From contig JAPNXP010000014.1 of assembly GCA_028753945.1 (NCBI GenBank), forward strand, positions 806,001-870,000: a stretch of 64,000 nucleotides of DNA, given 5' to 3'. The notes beneath the pieces are model-generated. The model saw nothing but the letters and a program-made list of their open reading frames with translations, was not told where the DNA came from and searched no databases. Both the position numbers and the translations under genes were made by a program. The stretch is from Hexactinellida sp. DTS-2022 (Eukaryota; Porifera; Hexactinellida). Numbering within the stretch: position 1 is the first letter of the stretch; each line of letters opens with the position of its first letter. This document shows, piece by piece, positions 10,086-20,657 of the stretch.

Positions 10086-10433
10086 TAGTATCATTGGATG
10101 AATGTCTTGGGTACCTAAGGACCTCTCTCCAGTACATACTTTATATAGTGAAGTATGTACCGTGGTTCGGTGATTATAGTAATGCCTGCAAGCAATGGTA
10201 TCAGTGAGCGGTCCTTTTCAGTTATGCGGCAGATCAAATGCTATCTAAGGAGCACTATGGGCCAAGTAGGCTCAATCATTTAATGGTTCTTAACATCTAC
10301 AAGGAACAGCTAGATAATTATATTTATCGTCAATTGCCAATGAATTTATTAGCAGAAGTGACATCGCCTGAAGTTCTTGGCAAGTTGGGTGTTAAGAAAT
10401 GTAAGAAAGATGCAGGACCATTAAATGGCGCCT

Positions 10434-10622
10434 AACCAGCTTAACCACAAATATGAGATTCTCAAAAGTGGCTCCATTGGAATCGCAATGGTTGATTACC
10501 CCATATACAACCCAAATAATAATAATAGGAAGCATAGTTTATCCTATAATGAAATTTATAAACTGGCCTTCTATTTTTTGGCCTTCTCGGTGACATACAC
10601 GGCCGTATATAAAGTAAGCCAT
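10434..10622 (-). repeat. Second copy of the ATGGCCTACTAT MITE, inverted
   Basis: It shares CAGCTTAACCACAAATAT, CGCAATGGTTGATTACCCCA and AGGAAGCATAGTTTA with the reverse complement of 8698-9140, minus the nested element. The left terminal repeat is largely deleted. It abuts the end of the hAT coding region. Confidence 0.7.
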
Positions 10623-10984
10623 GGTCGCACCAATAAATGTTAGCGTGCTACGGGCCTAAACACGGAATCTCACCAAACGTATGGGATCTTATAATATTTG
10701 TTATACACACAGTTTGTATAATGTAATAAATGTTACGTAACGCTTTCAAGGGGTGTGGTTAATGTGTGACAAACCATTCTTTTTGTATTACAAAAATCGT
10801 TACATAGGTCATATTTTCGGGCATTTGCCTTACAAAGGTTTGATATTCGATTATACCCATCTTTTGTTATAACGATATTTTACTATAATTCACTATTCAC
10901 TGGCAATAACAAACAACACATTTGCTTAACTAATTACCCTACAATACTCAATGGCATATACTACGTAATCTTCTCAACAGAGAA

Positions 10985-12661
10985 TTACTTTTTCTTCTTC
11001 TTTCCCTTTCCCTTCTGCGCTAATCCCTTTTCAGCTCGCGCCGCCTCTCTGGCCTCCTTCCCTACATTTCTTTTCTCCATCTTAGCCTGGCGTATAACCC
11101 CGTACACGTGCACGCGCTTCAGACTATCCGCGATTTTCCGCGGTTTTTCTCTGTGTAGGGTTTTCTTCAGCGGCATCAGTCGCTTGCCCTTTAGCTGCAG
11201 AGCTGTGTCGCACTCGCTCTGACTGCTGTCCCCTGGCCGAGGCTTCTTGTTGTTGATTGGGAACAGAATTAGACGGCCTTTGTACTCCTTCAATCTCTAC
11301 AGCGATATAAGGGGAGGGGTCAACTAATTTGTGACACGATTTTTTTTGGAATTTATTTTTGGAATTAGGAATTAGTTATTTAGGCGTATGACACCATTCT
11401 TTTTGTATTACAAAATGGTCAAAAAAGCGTGATAGTGAGGGGGTGTCTAATTACCCTGGAATTTTACGTTACGTAACGTTTGAACGGCTCCTATCTATAG
11501 TTAGTAGTTAGATCAGTTTGGGCCACCATAATTCATTGCGGATTAATTATGGCTTAAGAGTGACAATAAATGCCACTGGTCATAAGCCTCATCTATAATT
11601 GCTGACATTTTCCCACTTAGCTATTATTCATATTGAATTAAACGCACACCAAATGTCATATGAAGCGATAGTATAGTAACCGGTAATAAACAAATTTATG
11701 GAAATTCTATAGACCGGAATACCGACATTTCGATACTTGAGATAAGTTTAGTTGTGTAATGAAATGTAGCCTAGGTATAGTACACACTCGCTAATCCGAA
11801 CGGAAGAGCCAAAAATATATATTTTTTTAATAAAGGTTAGAAAAAATCTAAAATCTACTATGAAAGTAAAACTAATGTCTTTTTTTCGGAATAAAAAGGT
11901 TTATAAGTTTGGTTCGGATTATAGAGGTTTTCATTTTATAGATTCCTCTAGAAAATGTATTACTTCACTAATCCGAACGGAAAAATTTTAATCAGAACAC
12001 CGCTGTTCGGATTTGCGAGGGCCTACTGTATTAGAGAAATACCATATTTATTAACCAGTACTGTAGTATTGTAGGGACTGTCACGGAAATTTTGGTTCCC
12101 TTGGAAAATTGGTCGGGGGAACCAAGATTTTCATGGAAATTTGGTCCTTCTGTGGAAAATTGGTCCCTCTGAGGTTTGTGTTTATTTAGTTACCGTATTT
12201 ACTAGAAAGTAGAGTAGCCTAGGCGATTTTCGCCATATTGGAACAATAAAATTTATGAATAAGCCTGTCACTGGAAATTGGGCACCAAAAAATATACCAT
12301 AATAGGTAGAACTAACCTGTGTATTCCTCTGTAGCGACTCCAGAGATCTGTTCTTACGTCTGTGGTCCACGGAAATGCCAATAGTCGGAGCAAACTTTTT
12401 AGAAATTCCAGCCATTTTGAGTTCGTCCAGAGAGAACCCTCTCCCCAGCCGGAGTCTATGGTTGTATTTTATTGTTTGGCAGTGGACTGTGGGGCGAAAC
12501 AGCCCCGACACAGGCCTGGGGGCGATGCGAATAGCTCTCTTCTGTCGGACCTTGCGTCGCCGTTCCTTCCTACCCGCCTGGTTGAACCATGTACGGATAT
12601 GAGACTGCCAATCCTTGTGGAAATGACCGTTTGGTATCATGCCATTCCTCTTACCACCCAT
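10985..12661 (-). CDS. RPL13: 60S ribosomal protein L13 (eL13), two coding exons
   Basis: A structural protein of the large ribosomal subunit. Exon 1 is 12661-12317 ([19 protein letters not shown], 115 codons). It ends CACACAG before a GTTAGT donor, at the site where animal L13 reads N-Q-R-L-K-E-Y. Exon 2 is 11296-10985 and starts [13 protein letters not shown] after a TGTAG acceptor, in phase 0. The joined product is 218 residues, close to the usual ~211. Family signatures are present: [18 protein letters not shown] in place of RPxxGPxRPxV, [26 protein letters not shown] and a lysine-rich tail KGKGKKKKK. The intron (11297-12316) holds a family-G repeat. A pyrimidine run CTCTCTTTT about 60-70 bases upstream of the ATG could be the 5'TOP start seen in ribosomal protein genes; this is inference. 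Confidence 0.95.
11785..12030 (+). repeat. MITE family G in the RPL13 intron
   Basis: It runs from ACACTCGCTAATCCGAACGG to GTTCGGATTTGCGAGGGCC. The central part repeats TTCACTAATCCGAACGG. Fragments with the same end lie at about 44290-44330 and 60741. Confidence 0.6.
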
Positions 12662-12982
12662 TTCTCAATAGTCTGAATTATAACTAGCTAGCACTGAAAT
12701 AAAGATGTGAAATTAACAGTCAAAAGAGAGAAAATGTTATCAGAATTTGTGAATGATTTATTTTGAATCTTGATGCTGCCTAAATAATATAAGCCAAAGT
12801 TTAGCTAAAGAGTGGCAGATCCCTACATTACATGGGATAAATGGGTTATTTACAAATGAGGGAACCTACTACGTACATATACAGTCAACTCTCGTATAAG
12901 CGGGTATTTCGTTATATCCGACTTCATTATAATATAACGGGAATTCACTATACGTAGTACGTATACATAAACTAGGATATTT

Positions 12983-13148
12983 AGGTAGTGTTCGCCTAAC
13001 AAGTCGCATTTTGTACGAAATCTGCCTCCTATTAGCAACTTGCTACTAGAGGAACATTATTAATTAACATTGAATGCTCGCTTGGGGACAGAATCCGACA
13101 GATCATAACTTGCTATTCGAGCAATTGCTACAAGGCGAACACTACTGT
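12983..13148 (+). repeat. MITE family F
   Basis: Blocks GTGTTCGCCTAACAAGTCGC, TTTTGTACGAAATCTG and TTGCTACTAGAGGAACA, ending in GGCGAACACTACTGTA. Same order at 14119, 17695 and 31178. Confidence 0.6.
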
Positions 13149-14118
13149 ATTAGATCCCTTTCTAAGTACTATAAATAGCAATTAGAAAATAGAACAAAAT
13201 TTGGAATCTGCAGGAAACAGTTTTTCGCATTCGATGAAAAATTAAAAATATATACGTACTGTACTTAGAAAGTACACAAAAGGGACCTAAAACATTCCAT
13301 TTCTTCTACACGAGTTCACTATCCTTTCAAGAAACAAATCTATCAATTACTTTGGGACTCGAATAAAGTTTAATTTAGAGGGAAATACGCACACTAAGAA
13401 CTTTAGCTTATGAAAGCAATAGTTACCCAAAAGTTCAAAACAGATCTAAATTCTATTTATTCTTACTTCACATTTGTTGAAAGTATAAAGTTCATAATTA
13501 GGATTACTCATAATACACACAATTCTTATCATTATCTTCTAATGGGATAAAAATTAGAAATAAGTTATTATTCTAGAAATAGTTGCAATATCCACAAGTA
13601 GTGTTCGTAAGAGCGGCATCATTTATTATCAAAGTAGTCTATAACGCTCCAAATCAAATCACATTTGACAATGAACGTTGTAACTTTTCTCACCAAAAAG
13701 AACCAAGATTTCTCAAGAGTTTCATGAAAAGTATTCATTATTAAGTCTTGGTATATTAAATATGCCTCAATAGTTCTAAACAGTATTATATTGATACTTT
13801 CAATGTAAACTATAAAATTCAAAAACCATGGCTATGGTTTTTAAAAGAAATAAAAAGCCAAATCGAATATTTTGAGAAAATAGAACTTCCTGCAAAATTT
13901 GAAACTTTAGTGTTGCTTGAAATTTAAATTTGCTGATTGATTCTAAAATTAATCAGATTGTTCAAATTGGTAGCATAGTTATATTTATATATCTTCTATT
14001 TGCTTAACATTTTGTTTATTGAATAATTTTTCTGCAAGAGATACAGTTTTGAACCACCATAATACCAATGTGTACATAATAAGACTGATTGAATAGCATC
14101 GATACATATTTCTTTATA

Positions 14119-14267
14119 CAGTGGTGTTCGCGTATTTAACAAGTCGCATTTTGCATGAAATTTGTTTGCTAATTGGCGAATTTGCTATTAGAGTAACAGA
14201 ATTAACATTAAATGATCGCTTGGGGACTGAAAATAACTTTATCTCAATTAACCGTTGGAGTCTCCTG
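14119..14267 (+). repeat. MITE family F, full copy
   Basis: Left end CAGTGGTGTTCGCGTATT after TA, then AACAAGTCGCATTTTGCATG, TTGCTATTAGAGTAACA and GATCGCTTGGGGACTG. Right end GGAGTCTCCTGTA. Confidence 0.6.
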
Positions 14268-14320
14268 TATTATAATATTTAATACAATGGTGATATTTAT
14301 TTAGATACTTTTGATAACTA

Positions 14321-14460
14321 CAGTAGAACTTCGTTAGTACGAACACAAGGGGACCACCAAAATGCGTTCGCCTTATCCGTAATTCGTGTTAACCAATATA
14401 ATTTGTATTGAAGAAGGCTTTGAAGGGGACTGAAATAGTGTTCGTATTAACGAGGTTGTA
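14321..14460 (+). repeat. Pogo-like MITE family C
   Basis: CAGTAGAACTTCGTTAGTAC to TTAACGAGGTTGTACT, with CAAGGGGACCACC and TTGAAGGGGACTGAAATAG inside. Confidence 0.7.
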
Positions 14461-14995
14461 CTATAATATGAACATAGTTTAGGGGAAATATGGTTTAAGA
14501 GTACATGGCTTAAGTCCCCTAGCCTATACAAATGCATGCAAGTGACTCCGGTTAATACGAACAGATTTAGACTGTCCCCTGGTGTTCGTATTAACGAGAC
14601 TCTACTGTACCATTTCAATATAATTTTATTTGTTACTGTCATAATAACAATACAGTACACGTTTGGTTTGTCTATTATTAATATTATAATAATAATATAA
14701 TTGCAGGAATTATAAGGTTGTGGCAATGTGGCTCCATTATTTGTGTTTAGTCAGGCGTTTATAATACCCTAGTCACAAGGACGAATATATGTAATACCAT
14801 ATTTGCAAAGTATTAATATATTAGTTATAATACATCACACAATCACGAGGAAAACCACACCATATCACAAGCAAGAAATATAATATGCTGCTATTTAAAT
14901 TGTTTTAATAAATTACATGAGTTAAACCTCATTGCCCAATCATCTAAATTGTATTAAAGCAATTGCATGGACCCATTTCCAATGTAATAGTTAAC

Positions 14996-16357
14996 ATGAA
15001 AATACTGTTTAGTTTATATTTGGTGCTAATTGCGAGCTTCGTTTTCAGAGCAGATGAAAACGCGACTTTTATTGAAACTCTGAACTTCGATTCGGATCCT
15101 GATGACAATATAATAGAAGTTACAGAGCTCTACTCAGTTTCGTTCGGTTGTGACGTAAAGGCAATTTCTGGTTTAGAAAAGGCGACGGATATAGACCATA
15201 TGAGACCGACGGATGTGAGCGTTATAGGCGCGATAGGGGATTCAATGACAGCTGCAATGTTCGCAAAAGTAAAAAATGTATTAGGTTTAATTCCCGCGTT
15301 TGTGGATAAGTACAAGTTGGAGTACAGGGGTGTGTCTTGGAGTATTGGCGGGGATTTCGGGGTCACTACATTGCCGAATTTTATCCGAGAATACAACCCG
15401 GATTTGAAAGGTTTTAGTGTGGGTACAGGGAAGGAGGGTAGTTCGAATGCGGGCTATAACTTTGCAGTTAGTGGAGCAGTAGCATCTGGGCTCTTAGAAC
15501 AAGCAAATAACATTGTAAGTAGGATAAAATCGGATAATTTAGATGATGAATGGAAGGTGATCACGCTGTTCATAGGTGGTAACGATCTCTGTGCAATTTG
15601 CAATGACGAAGTCAAATATTCACCAGAAAACTTCTACCTTAATGTCAAGGTGGCCATTGAAAAGATAGCTGAACTTAAGAAAATATTCATCAACCTAGTG
15701 CAAACAGTTGAAATTACGCAAGTTTCACTTCTAAGCAGTAACTTTGGGTGTAGCATACTTCAGGGTCTCATGAAATTTTTAAATAAGTGCGGTTGTATTA
15801 GCGCAGCTGGGGTAGCGGAAAAACACCAGGCATACAAGGATATGATCGATAAACTCGAAGTTTTTTTCCGAGACACACCGGTTTACGAAAAGAGAGACGA
15901 TTTCGCAGTGGTTGTACAACCTTTTTTCGGGATAACCACCATCCCGAGTAAAAACCCGTTGAGTTATTTCGCACCAGATTGCTTCCATTTGTCACAATTG
16001 GGACATGTGAATGCAGCGACAGATCTATGGAACAACATGCTACAACCTGTTGGTTCTAAGGATGATGAGTTGCTTGTTGGTCAACAAGTAATCTGTCCTA
16101 CATTGGAACATCCTTATATCTACACACACCAAAACAGCGCAACCTTTTCTGTAAACAGTCAAGTAAATGAGGGCACACCTGAGGAACAAAGAAAAGCATT
16201 ATCGACCGGGCAAATAGCTGGAATAATAATCGGTACATTGGTAGTACTAGTAGCTGGCATAGGGTTGGCTATAGCTGGAGTATTGGGATACTACGTGAAG
16301 TATAGGAAGCCGAAATTCTCTGAGTACACTTCTCTGAATAAGAAAATCCGTTATTAG
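14996..16357 (+). CDS. PLB1: PLB1-like membrane GDSL phospholipase/esterase
   Basis: A single-exon protein of 453 residues from the ATG at 14996. An ATG 33 bases upstream is in frame, but starting at 14996 puts a clean signal peptide first (MKILFSLYLVLIASFVF). The GDSL block is VIGAIGDSMTAA with nucleophile Ser83. Further family blocks are GVSWSIGGD (about 113-121), TLFIGGNDLC (190-199), REDFAVVVQPFF in the form RDDFAVVVQPFF (300-311) and the catalytic APDCFH (Asp328, His331). These match animal phospholipase B1, which releases fatty acids from phospholipids and retinyl esters at the cell surface. A glycine-rich hydrophobic segment (about 407-433, IAGIIIGTLVVLVAGIGLAIAG) and a short basic tail make it type I membrane-anchored. 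Vertebrate PLB1 has four such catalytic repeats; here there is one. Surface lipid hydrolysis is inferred from the family. Confidence 0.9.
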   Translation: MKILFSLYLVLIASFVFRADENATFIETLNFDSDPDDNIIEVTELYSVSFGCDVKAISGLEKATDIDHMRPTDVSVIGAIGDSMTAAMFAKVKNVLGLIPAFVDKYKLEYRGVSWSIGGDFGVTTLPNFIREYNPDLKGFSVGTGKEGSSNAGYNFAVSGAVASGLLEQANNIVSRIKSDNLDDEWKVITLFIGGNDLCAICNDEVKYSPENFYLNVKVAIEKIAELKKIFINLVQTVEITQVSLLSSNFGCSILQGLMKFLNKCGCISAAGVAEKHQAYKDMIDKLEVFFRDTPVYEKRDDFAVVVQPFFGITTIPSKNPLSYFAPDCFHLSQLGHVNAATDLWNNMLQPVGSKDDELLVGQQVICPTLEHPYIYTHQNSATFSVNSQVNEGTPEEQRKALSTGQIAGIIIGTLVVLVAGIGLAIAGVLGYYVKYRKPKFSEYTSLNKKIRY

Positions 16358-16651
16358 AGAACAGAGAAGTAATTCGTTAACATTACATGCATGAATATAG
16401 TGTGTTGTATTTATCGCCCAGAATTGGTCTAGTTAAGTTTAATTTCATATTTTATTTTTGCCATTCTTTTTAATTAATTTGTTTATGATAATTTAGTAAA
16501 TACAAACTTCCATTCAATATGTTTAAGGGCATAATAGAATATCGGATAATACCTGTTTAATAGAGAAAACGGGCATCGAAAAGGTGAATTTTTGATGTTG
16601 AAAAATGACCTTGCCGCTTTTTAATCAATTTCTATGTTCAAACTCTAAATA

Positions 16652-16845
16652 CAATCAGGTTCTTTTATTATGAACATTCAAGGGACCAAAATTGTGTTCA
16701 TAATAGAGAGACTTCATAATAAGCGAACTCAACTTAATAAAAACTCTATGTAAGATGTTAAATTGGGACCATAGGGCTTGTTCATAATAAAAAGTTCTTC
16801 ATATTAAGCAGACGAAAAACTGTTCACAATAAACAGACCTGACTG
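16652..16845 (-). repeat. MITE family A, full inverted copy
   Basis: CAATCAGGTTCTTTTATTAT to AAACAGACCTGACTG, with TA on both sides. It reads as the reverse complement of the copy at 2595. Confidence 0.85.
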
Positions 16846-17694
16846 TACTTACATAATACGAATTTAAAATTAGATACCTCATGAGTTAAATCTAATATTG
16901 TATTAGTTCATTACTTGGAATAATGCGCCTGACATTGTGTAGTAGTAGCACGAGTCAGTAATGATTGTATTTTTTATGAACTCTCGTTATTACGAAGTCA
17001 AAGGGTAAAATAAATTACCATATCTGTCTGGGGAATTTACATACCTAACTTCGTTATAAGAGGCTCAGTCATTATTATAACTTAGAACGGGATTTACTTG
17101 TACATATTAACCAAGGAAAGTTTCAGTATATTAGTTAATTAACAGATCATTAGTTAGATAGTAATTTATTCTTATTAGCAATTGCTGTTGTAATGCGACC
17201 ATGGCTGTAACTGAACACTTTGAAGTAGATACAGCATTAATAATCTCTCTACTAAAAGACACCCATTATTTATCTTTGTTTATATTTATTTATATACCAC
17301 TTTTAGACTACTATATTATAATATATGATGCATAATTACTTGAGTAATTTACGAGTGGGAAATTCAGGTTGTTTCTTGCAAAATAGAATAATTACTATGA
17401 ACTCCAGCCAAAAGTAGACGACCCTAAGTTTATGGCAAGTGTGAGTAAAATCAATTACTTTATCTTTGCTGACTTCCTTATAATCATGGAATTACGGAGT
17501 TACTATAGATCAAACTTTGATAATTTTAACTAATGTTATGTGTAAATAACAAAATATTGCAAATAATATACATATATGAACAGCTATTATCATCAACGAA
17601 TACACTGTAAAAGATACCCAAACTATGTACTACAAGAAAATTGTATCAAAACTCTTGTGAATACACACACCTTTCTATAACAAATTTTTCCTGT

Positions 17695-17830
17695 ACAATG
17701 GGGCTCGCGTAATAGCATGTCTCATTTAGAACGAAATTTGTTTGCGAATATGCGAATTTGCTATTGGAGGAACAAAATTAAAACATTAAATGCTCACTTG
17801 GAATGAAAAGTAACTTGCTAAAGAGCAATA
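17695..17830 (+). repeat. MITE family F
   Basis: ACAATGGGGCTCGCGTAATA start, then GAACGAAATTTGTTTGCG, TTTGCTATTGGAGGAACA and AATGCTCACTTGG. It ends about 110 bases before the FAM8A1 start and may overlap its promoter. Confidence 0.55.
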
Positions 17831-17940
17831 CTTTTGCAATTTATTGGTATTCCAGATACATTTAACTACAAGTATAATGACATTTATTCCCAGAAAAAGC
17901 TATTTACTAAGAAAATTATTATGTTTTGTAGAACCGCCAA

Positions 17941-18750
17941 ATGTCCGAATCAACCCAAGTACTCTACCCTATGTGGTACTCATTATACAGTGCATATCTG
18001 TACAACTTGATGTATACGGACCAAGCCAATAAACTATGCAAAGAGGGAAGCACTCAAATACTCTCGCCTTCAAAAGTTGATAAACAAATAATTCAACAAA
18101 TGAAAAATGTTAATTCGCAAAAAGCTGACTTGACACCTCAACAAAGGCCAAACGTGATGCGTCGAATTGGCTACAAAACAAAGCGAGCTGGCTTCGTAAG
18201 AAGATTGATAGCCGATCTGATTGATCAGTTTTTCGTCTCATTTATCCTAATAGTTTCCATTAATTCATTTGATGTTGCCATTGTAGATATTCTCAATGAA
18301 ATGCATGAATCTTCAGAACGAATTTTTGGGGATCTCTCCTTAGATACCGATGGTATGCTGTTTAGTGATGTGTACCTCTTCCATATAATGTTTGTGTTAT
18401 CGATTTCGAGTTTGTTTATTCGTTTGTTTGTGTTTGTTTACGAGTGGATATCTATCTGGCTTTACGGAACAACAGTTGGGAAACTTGCAACTGGTCTGCA
18501 AGTGGTGACATGTGACGAAGTTGTCTCGCAAATCAGAGATTTTATTATCGTCAAACCCGGTTTGAAAGTTGGATTCTATTCCTCACTCAAGAGATCAGCT
18601 GTTAAGAATATCCTGCGGCATTTCATACCTTTGGTGCTCTGTTTCGTGACCACGAGAGGAGGTAGGACGCTGTATGACGAAACTACGCACACAGCGGTTG
18701 TGTTGAAGAGAGCTTGTTGGGAGCCGAAATTTGTACAGGCAGAGCAATGA
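17941..18750 (+). CDS. FAM8A1: FAM8A1-like RDD-domain membrane protein
   Basis: A single-exon protein of 269 residues (MSESTQVLYPMWYSLYSAYL). An RDD domain starts at about residue 86, with paired arginines (FVRRLIADLIDQFF) and the following aspartates. Hydrophobic segments lie at about 96-113, 143-170 and 224-237. GKLATGLQVVTCD (180-192) fits the GK-x-L-x-G-L-x-V signature of RDD proteins and LYDETTHTAVVLKR (244-257) the C-terminal block. The N-terminal YPMWYSLYSAYLYN recalls the conserved W-Y-rich block of FAM8A1. Vertebrate FAM8A1 is an ER membrane protein that helps assemble the HRD1 ubiquitin-ligase complex for ER-associated degradation; the same role is inferred here. It is shorter than human FAM8A1 (~413) because the disordered N-terminus is missing. 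AATAAA motifs follow at about 18994 and 19036. Confidence 0.85.
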   Translation: MSESTQVLYPMWYSLYSAYLYNLMYTDQANKLCKEGSTQILSPSKVDKQIIQQMKNVNSQKADLTPQQRPNVMRRIGYKTKRAGFVRRLIADLIDQFFVSFILIVSINSFDVAIVDILNEMHESSERIFGDLSLDTDGMLFSDVYLFHIMFVLSISSLFIRLFVFVYEWISIWLYGTTVGKLATGLQVVTCDEVVSQIRDFIIVKPGLKVGFYSSLKRSAVKNILRHFIPLVLCFVTTRGGRTLYDETTHTAVVLKRACWEPKFVQAEQ

Positions 18751-19487
18751 AATATTTCGATATTTATGTTGTAGCTATTAGAACTATATGATGTGATGTG
18801 ATATTATAATAATCCCATTTAGGTTATTAAATTTGTTAATTCAAGAGTGGTCAAAAATCTTAAATTGCTATAGCAAATTCTGAGACAACAATAACAAAAC
18901 AACATTTTGTTTGTAAACAAGAATGGAGTGACCTGAAAAATTATTCCATATCACGATATTTGTTGTATTAAAACTCGATGCCTTTTCACAAGAATAAACT
19001 TCCTATGAATAATATGGAATGAGTACAATGATTTAATAAATGTCTAAGCAAATAATTTCAACTAGTGCTAGAAAAAAAGATATTTCTCAAATTATCGACC
19101 ACAATTAAAGATCAATAATTTCCTATCAGTTTAGTGAGGTTGATTATCCCATTCCCTTCCAACTGTGAAATGAGGGGGGAAAGTACATTCAATGATGCAT
19201 CGACAAAATATACATGTCATCCATATTAATATAATAGTTCGATAATCATAATAGGTGCATATAAACCAGGTGCATTGTGTAATTTTGAATAGGTTTCTTA
19301 TTCAAACGAATGAATCAGAATTACTATTTTAGTATATTATTTCTTGATATAATTTAACTTCTAAATCAGGTAATTTTCGTTTCGCATTTAGTTGTCACAT
19401 AATTTGGTTTTGTAAAGATAGTATTAGTAGTACACAAAACCTATGTTTATTCCAGGACAACACAAACCTATTAGCTCATCCCATTTA

Positions 19488-19668
19488 CAGTCAACTCTCG
19501 TTACAACGAAGTGCTTGGGACCTGTAAATTCCTTCGTTATATCCGGATATTCGTTATAAGCGGATAATAATTAATGCATCTAGTGCTTTGGGGGGGAAAA
19601 CCCATTTCGTTATAACGGTTATTTAGTTATATCCGACTTGGTTATAAACATATAACGGGAGTTCACTG
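19488..19668 (+). repeat. Pogo-like MITE family B, full copy
   Basis: CAGTCAACTCTCGTTACAAC to TATAACGGGAGTTCACTG. Interior GCTTGGGACCTGTAAATTCC and GCGGATAATAATTAATGC. TA precedes the left end. Confidence 0.8.
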
Positions 19669-19966
19669 GATTTCATTTTTCATGAGCCATTTGTGATCTT
19701 TGGAATTGATTAGCTGCACCCAGTGTTACCATACTATAAGCACTGTTTCCAAAGGTGATTTTATAAAATCATAAGATTTCGCATCAAAAACCAAAGGCTC
19801 CAAGATATATCTAAAGTCACATTTTAGTCAGCAATGGATTAGAGAAATTTGGACCCTGACAATTATCAAATCGGGAGATTATTATAGGTATTTCTAATCA
19901 ATGGCTATGGTTGAATCCCAGATGAATATTGCCTATTTGGGAAAATAAATAAGCAATATAAAAATA

Positions 19967-20421
19967 TAGTCAGGTTCTTTTATTATACACATTAAAGGGA
20001 CCAAAATTGTAATCATAATAGGGAGATTTTATAATAAGCGAACTCAACTTAATCATACCTGCCAACCTATTTGAGTCGTATCCCTGTACGGAGCTCCAAT
20101 TTCCCCCTGTACATTGGCAAAAATCCCTGTACACACAAAAATTTTTATCTCGCTCATGTAGGGAAATTTCCCTACATGAGCGAGACAAACACTATACGCT
20201 TGATTAGGAATTGTTACGTAAACAAAATGCTACATTTGAGAGTAAAGACATTTTTTAGGTGTATTTGACCTACAATCATTAATTTTGTCCCGACTTAAAA
20301 TCCCTGTACAAATGTAATAATTCCCTGTACAGAACAACAAAATGGCTAAAATCCCTGTACTGTACAGGGAATCCCTGTACGGTTGGCAGGTATGCTTAAT
20401 ACAAACCCTATATAAGTACTA
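19967..20421 (-). repeat. MITE family A split by a nested element
   Basis: Left part TAGTCAGGTTCTTTTATTAT to GCGAACTCAACTTAAT. After the insert it resumes with CTTAATACAAACCCTATATA. The far terminal repeat is lost. Confidence 0.7.
20054..20394. repeat. 341-bp TIR element with TCCCTGTAC array and a perfect 38-bp palindrome
   Basis: Perfect 14-bp inverted ends CATACCTGCCAACC / GGTTGGCAGGTATG. The host MITE's CTTAAT is duplicated on both sides (20048-20053, 20395-20400); TTAA inside it could be the true target. The interior carries at least seven (T)CCCTGTAC motifs in both orientations and a perfect palindrome at 20148-20185 (arm TCTCGCTCATGTAGGGAAA). The ends are typical of hAT, but a 6-bp duplication is not. 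Confidence 0.8.
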
Positions 20422-20657
20422 TATTTTATTAAAAAACCCGCAAATCTTAGAAAAAAGCCTAGAATTCAAATTATCTGATTATACGTACTAAATGAAGTGA
20501 CTTTTCCTTGCATACAATTGATACAAATATAGTTACGTATTTGGGAAATTGGTCTGAAAAAATCAGTATGCTACTAATTAGCCCTCCCTGGGTTTTCTGT
20601 AGATTTATGGGTTTTCCCTGGATTCTTATTGCAAATACGTGTATCTGAAATAAAATA

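Larger units (their letters stand above)
6924..10433 (+). mobile_element. Decayed hAT transposon with ZMYM1-like (TTF/DUF4371) transposase
   Basis: The left end reads AGCGATTCCCAACCTTTTTC, the usual start of this hAT group. Transposase pieces appear in order on the plus strand. A TTF-type zinc-finger segment lies at 7003-7170 (DAAFCYLCMRCETENKFLAS). DVGEQLSTEHEAEKAHNRKM is at about 7559-7632. A DUF4371 segment lies at 7945-8145 (SHCFSIMADDCTGCSNKEQF). CYDGASNMRG is at about 8378 and FYTHCYGDSLNLAWLTVKQS at about 8411. WEE..STTYLQPDVKARIIG is at about 9141-9210. The C-terminal dimerisation region is at about 10225-10360 (PSRLNHLMVLNIYKEQLDN). The frame is broken by stops (for example in DRFD*PGY near 9734) and shifts, and by at least six later insertions listed separately. 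It is inactive. Similar hAT ends occur at about 31812 and 50120-50190. Confidence 0.85.
12662..14962. other. Intergenic stretch between RPL13 and the PLB1-like gene
   Basis: No exon was recognised. It holds MITE copies at 12883-12951 (family B remnant), 12983-13148 and 14119-14267 (family F) and 14321-14460 (family C), with a family-C/D remnant at about 14530-14610. The rest (13150-14110) is unique AT-rich DNA. Confidence 0.6.
16358..17940. other. Intergenic stretch between the PLB1-like gene and FAM8A1
   Basis: It contains a full family-A MITE (16652-16845), a family-H fragment (about 16540-16612), a family-B remnant (about 16974-17090) and a family-F copy (17695-17830). No exon was recognised in the rest. 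Confidence 0.6.

Noticed and set aside
11500-11610. Possible C/D-box snoRNA in the RPL13 intron (minus strand, TAGATGA and CTGA about 80 bases apart)
   Set aside because: The C box is off consensus, the flanks do not form a terminal stem and no rRNA complementarity could be tested.
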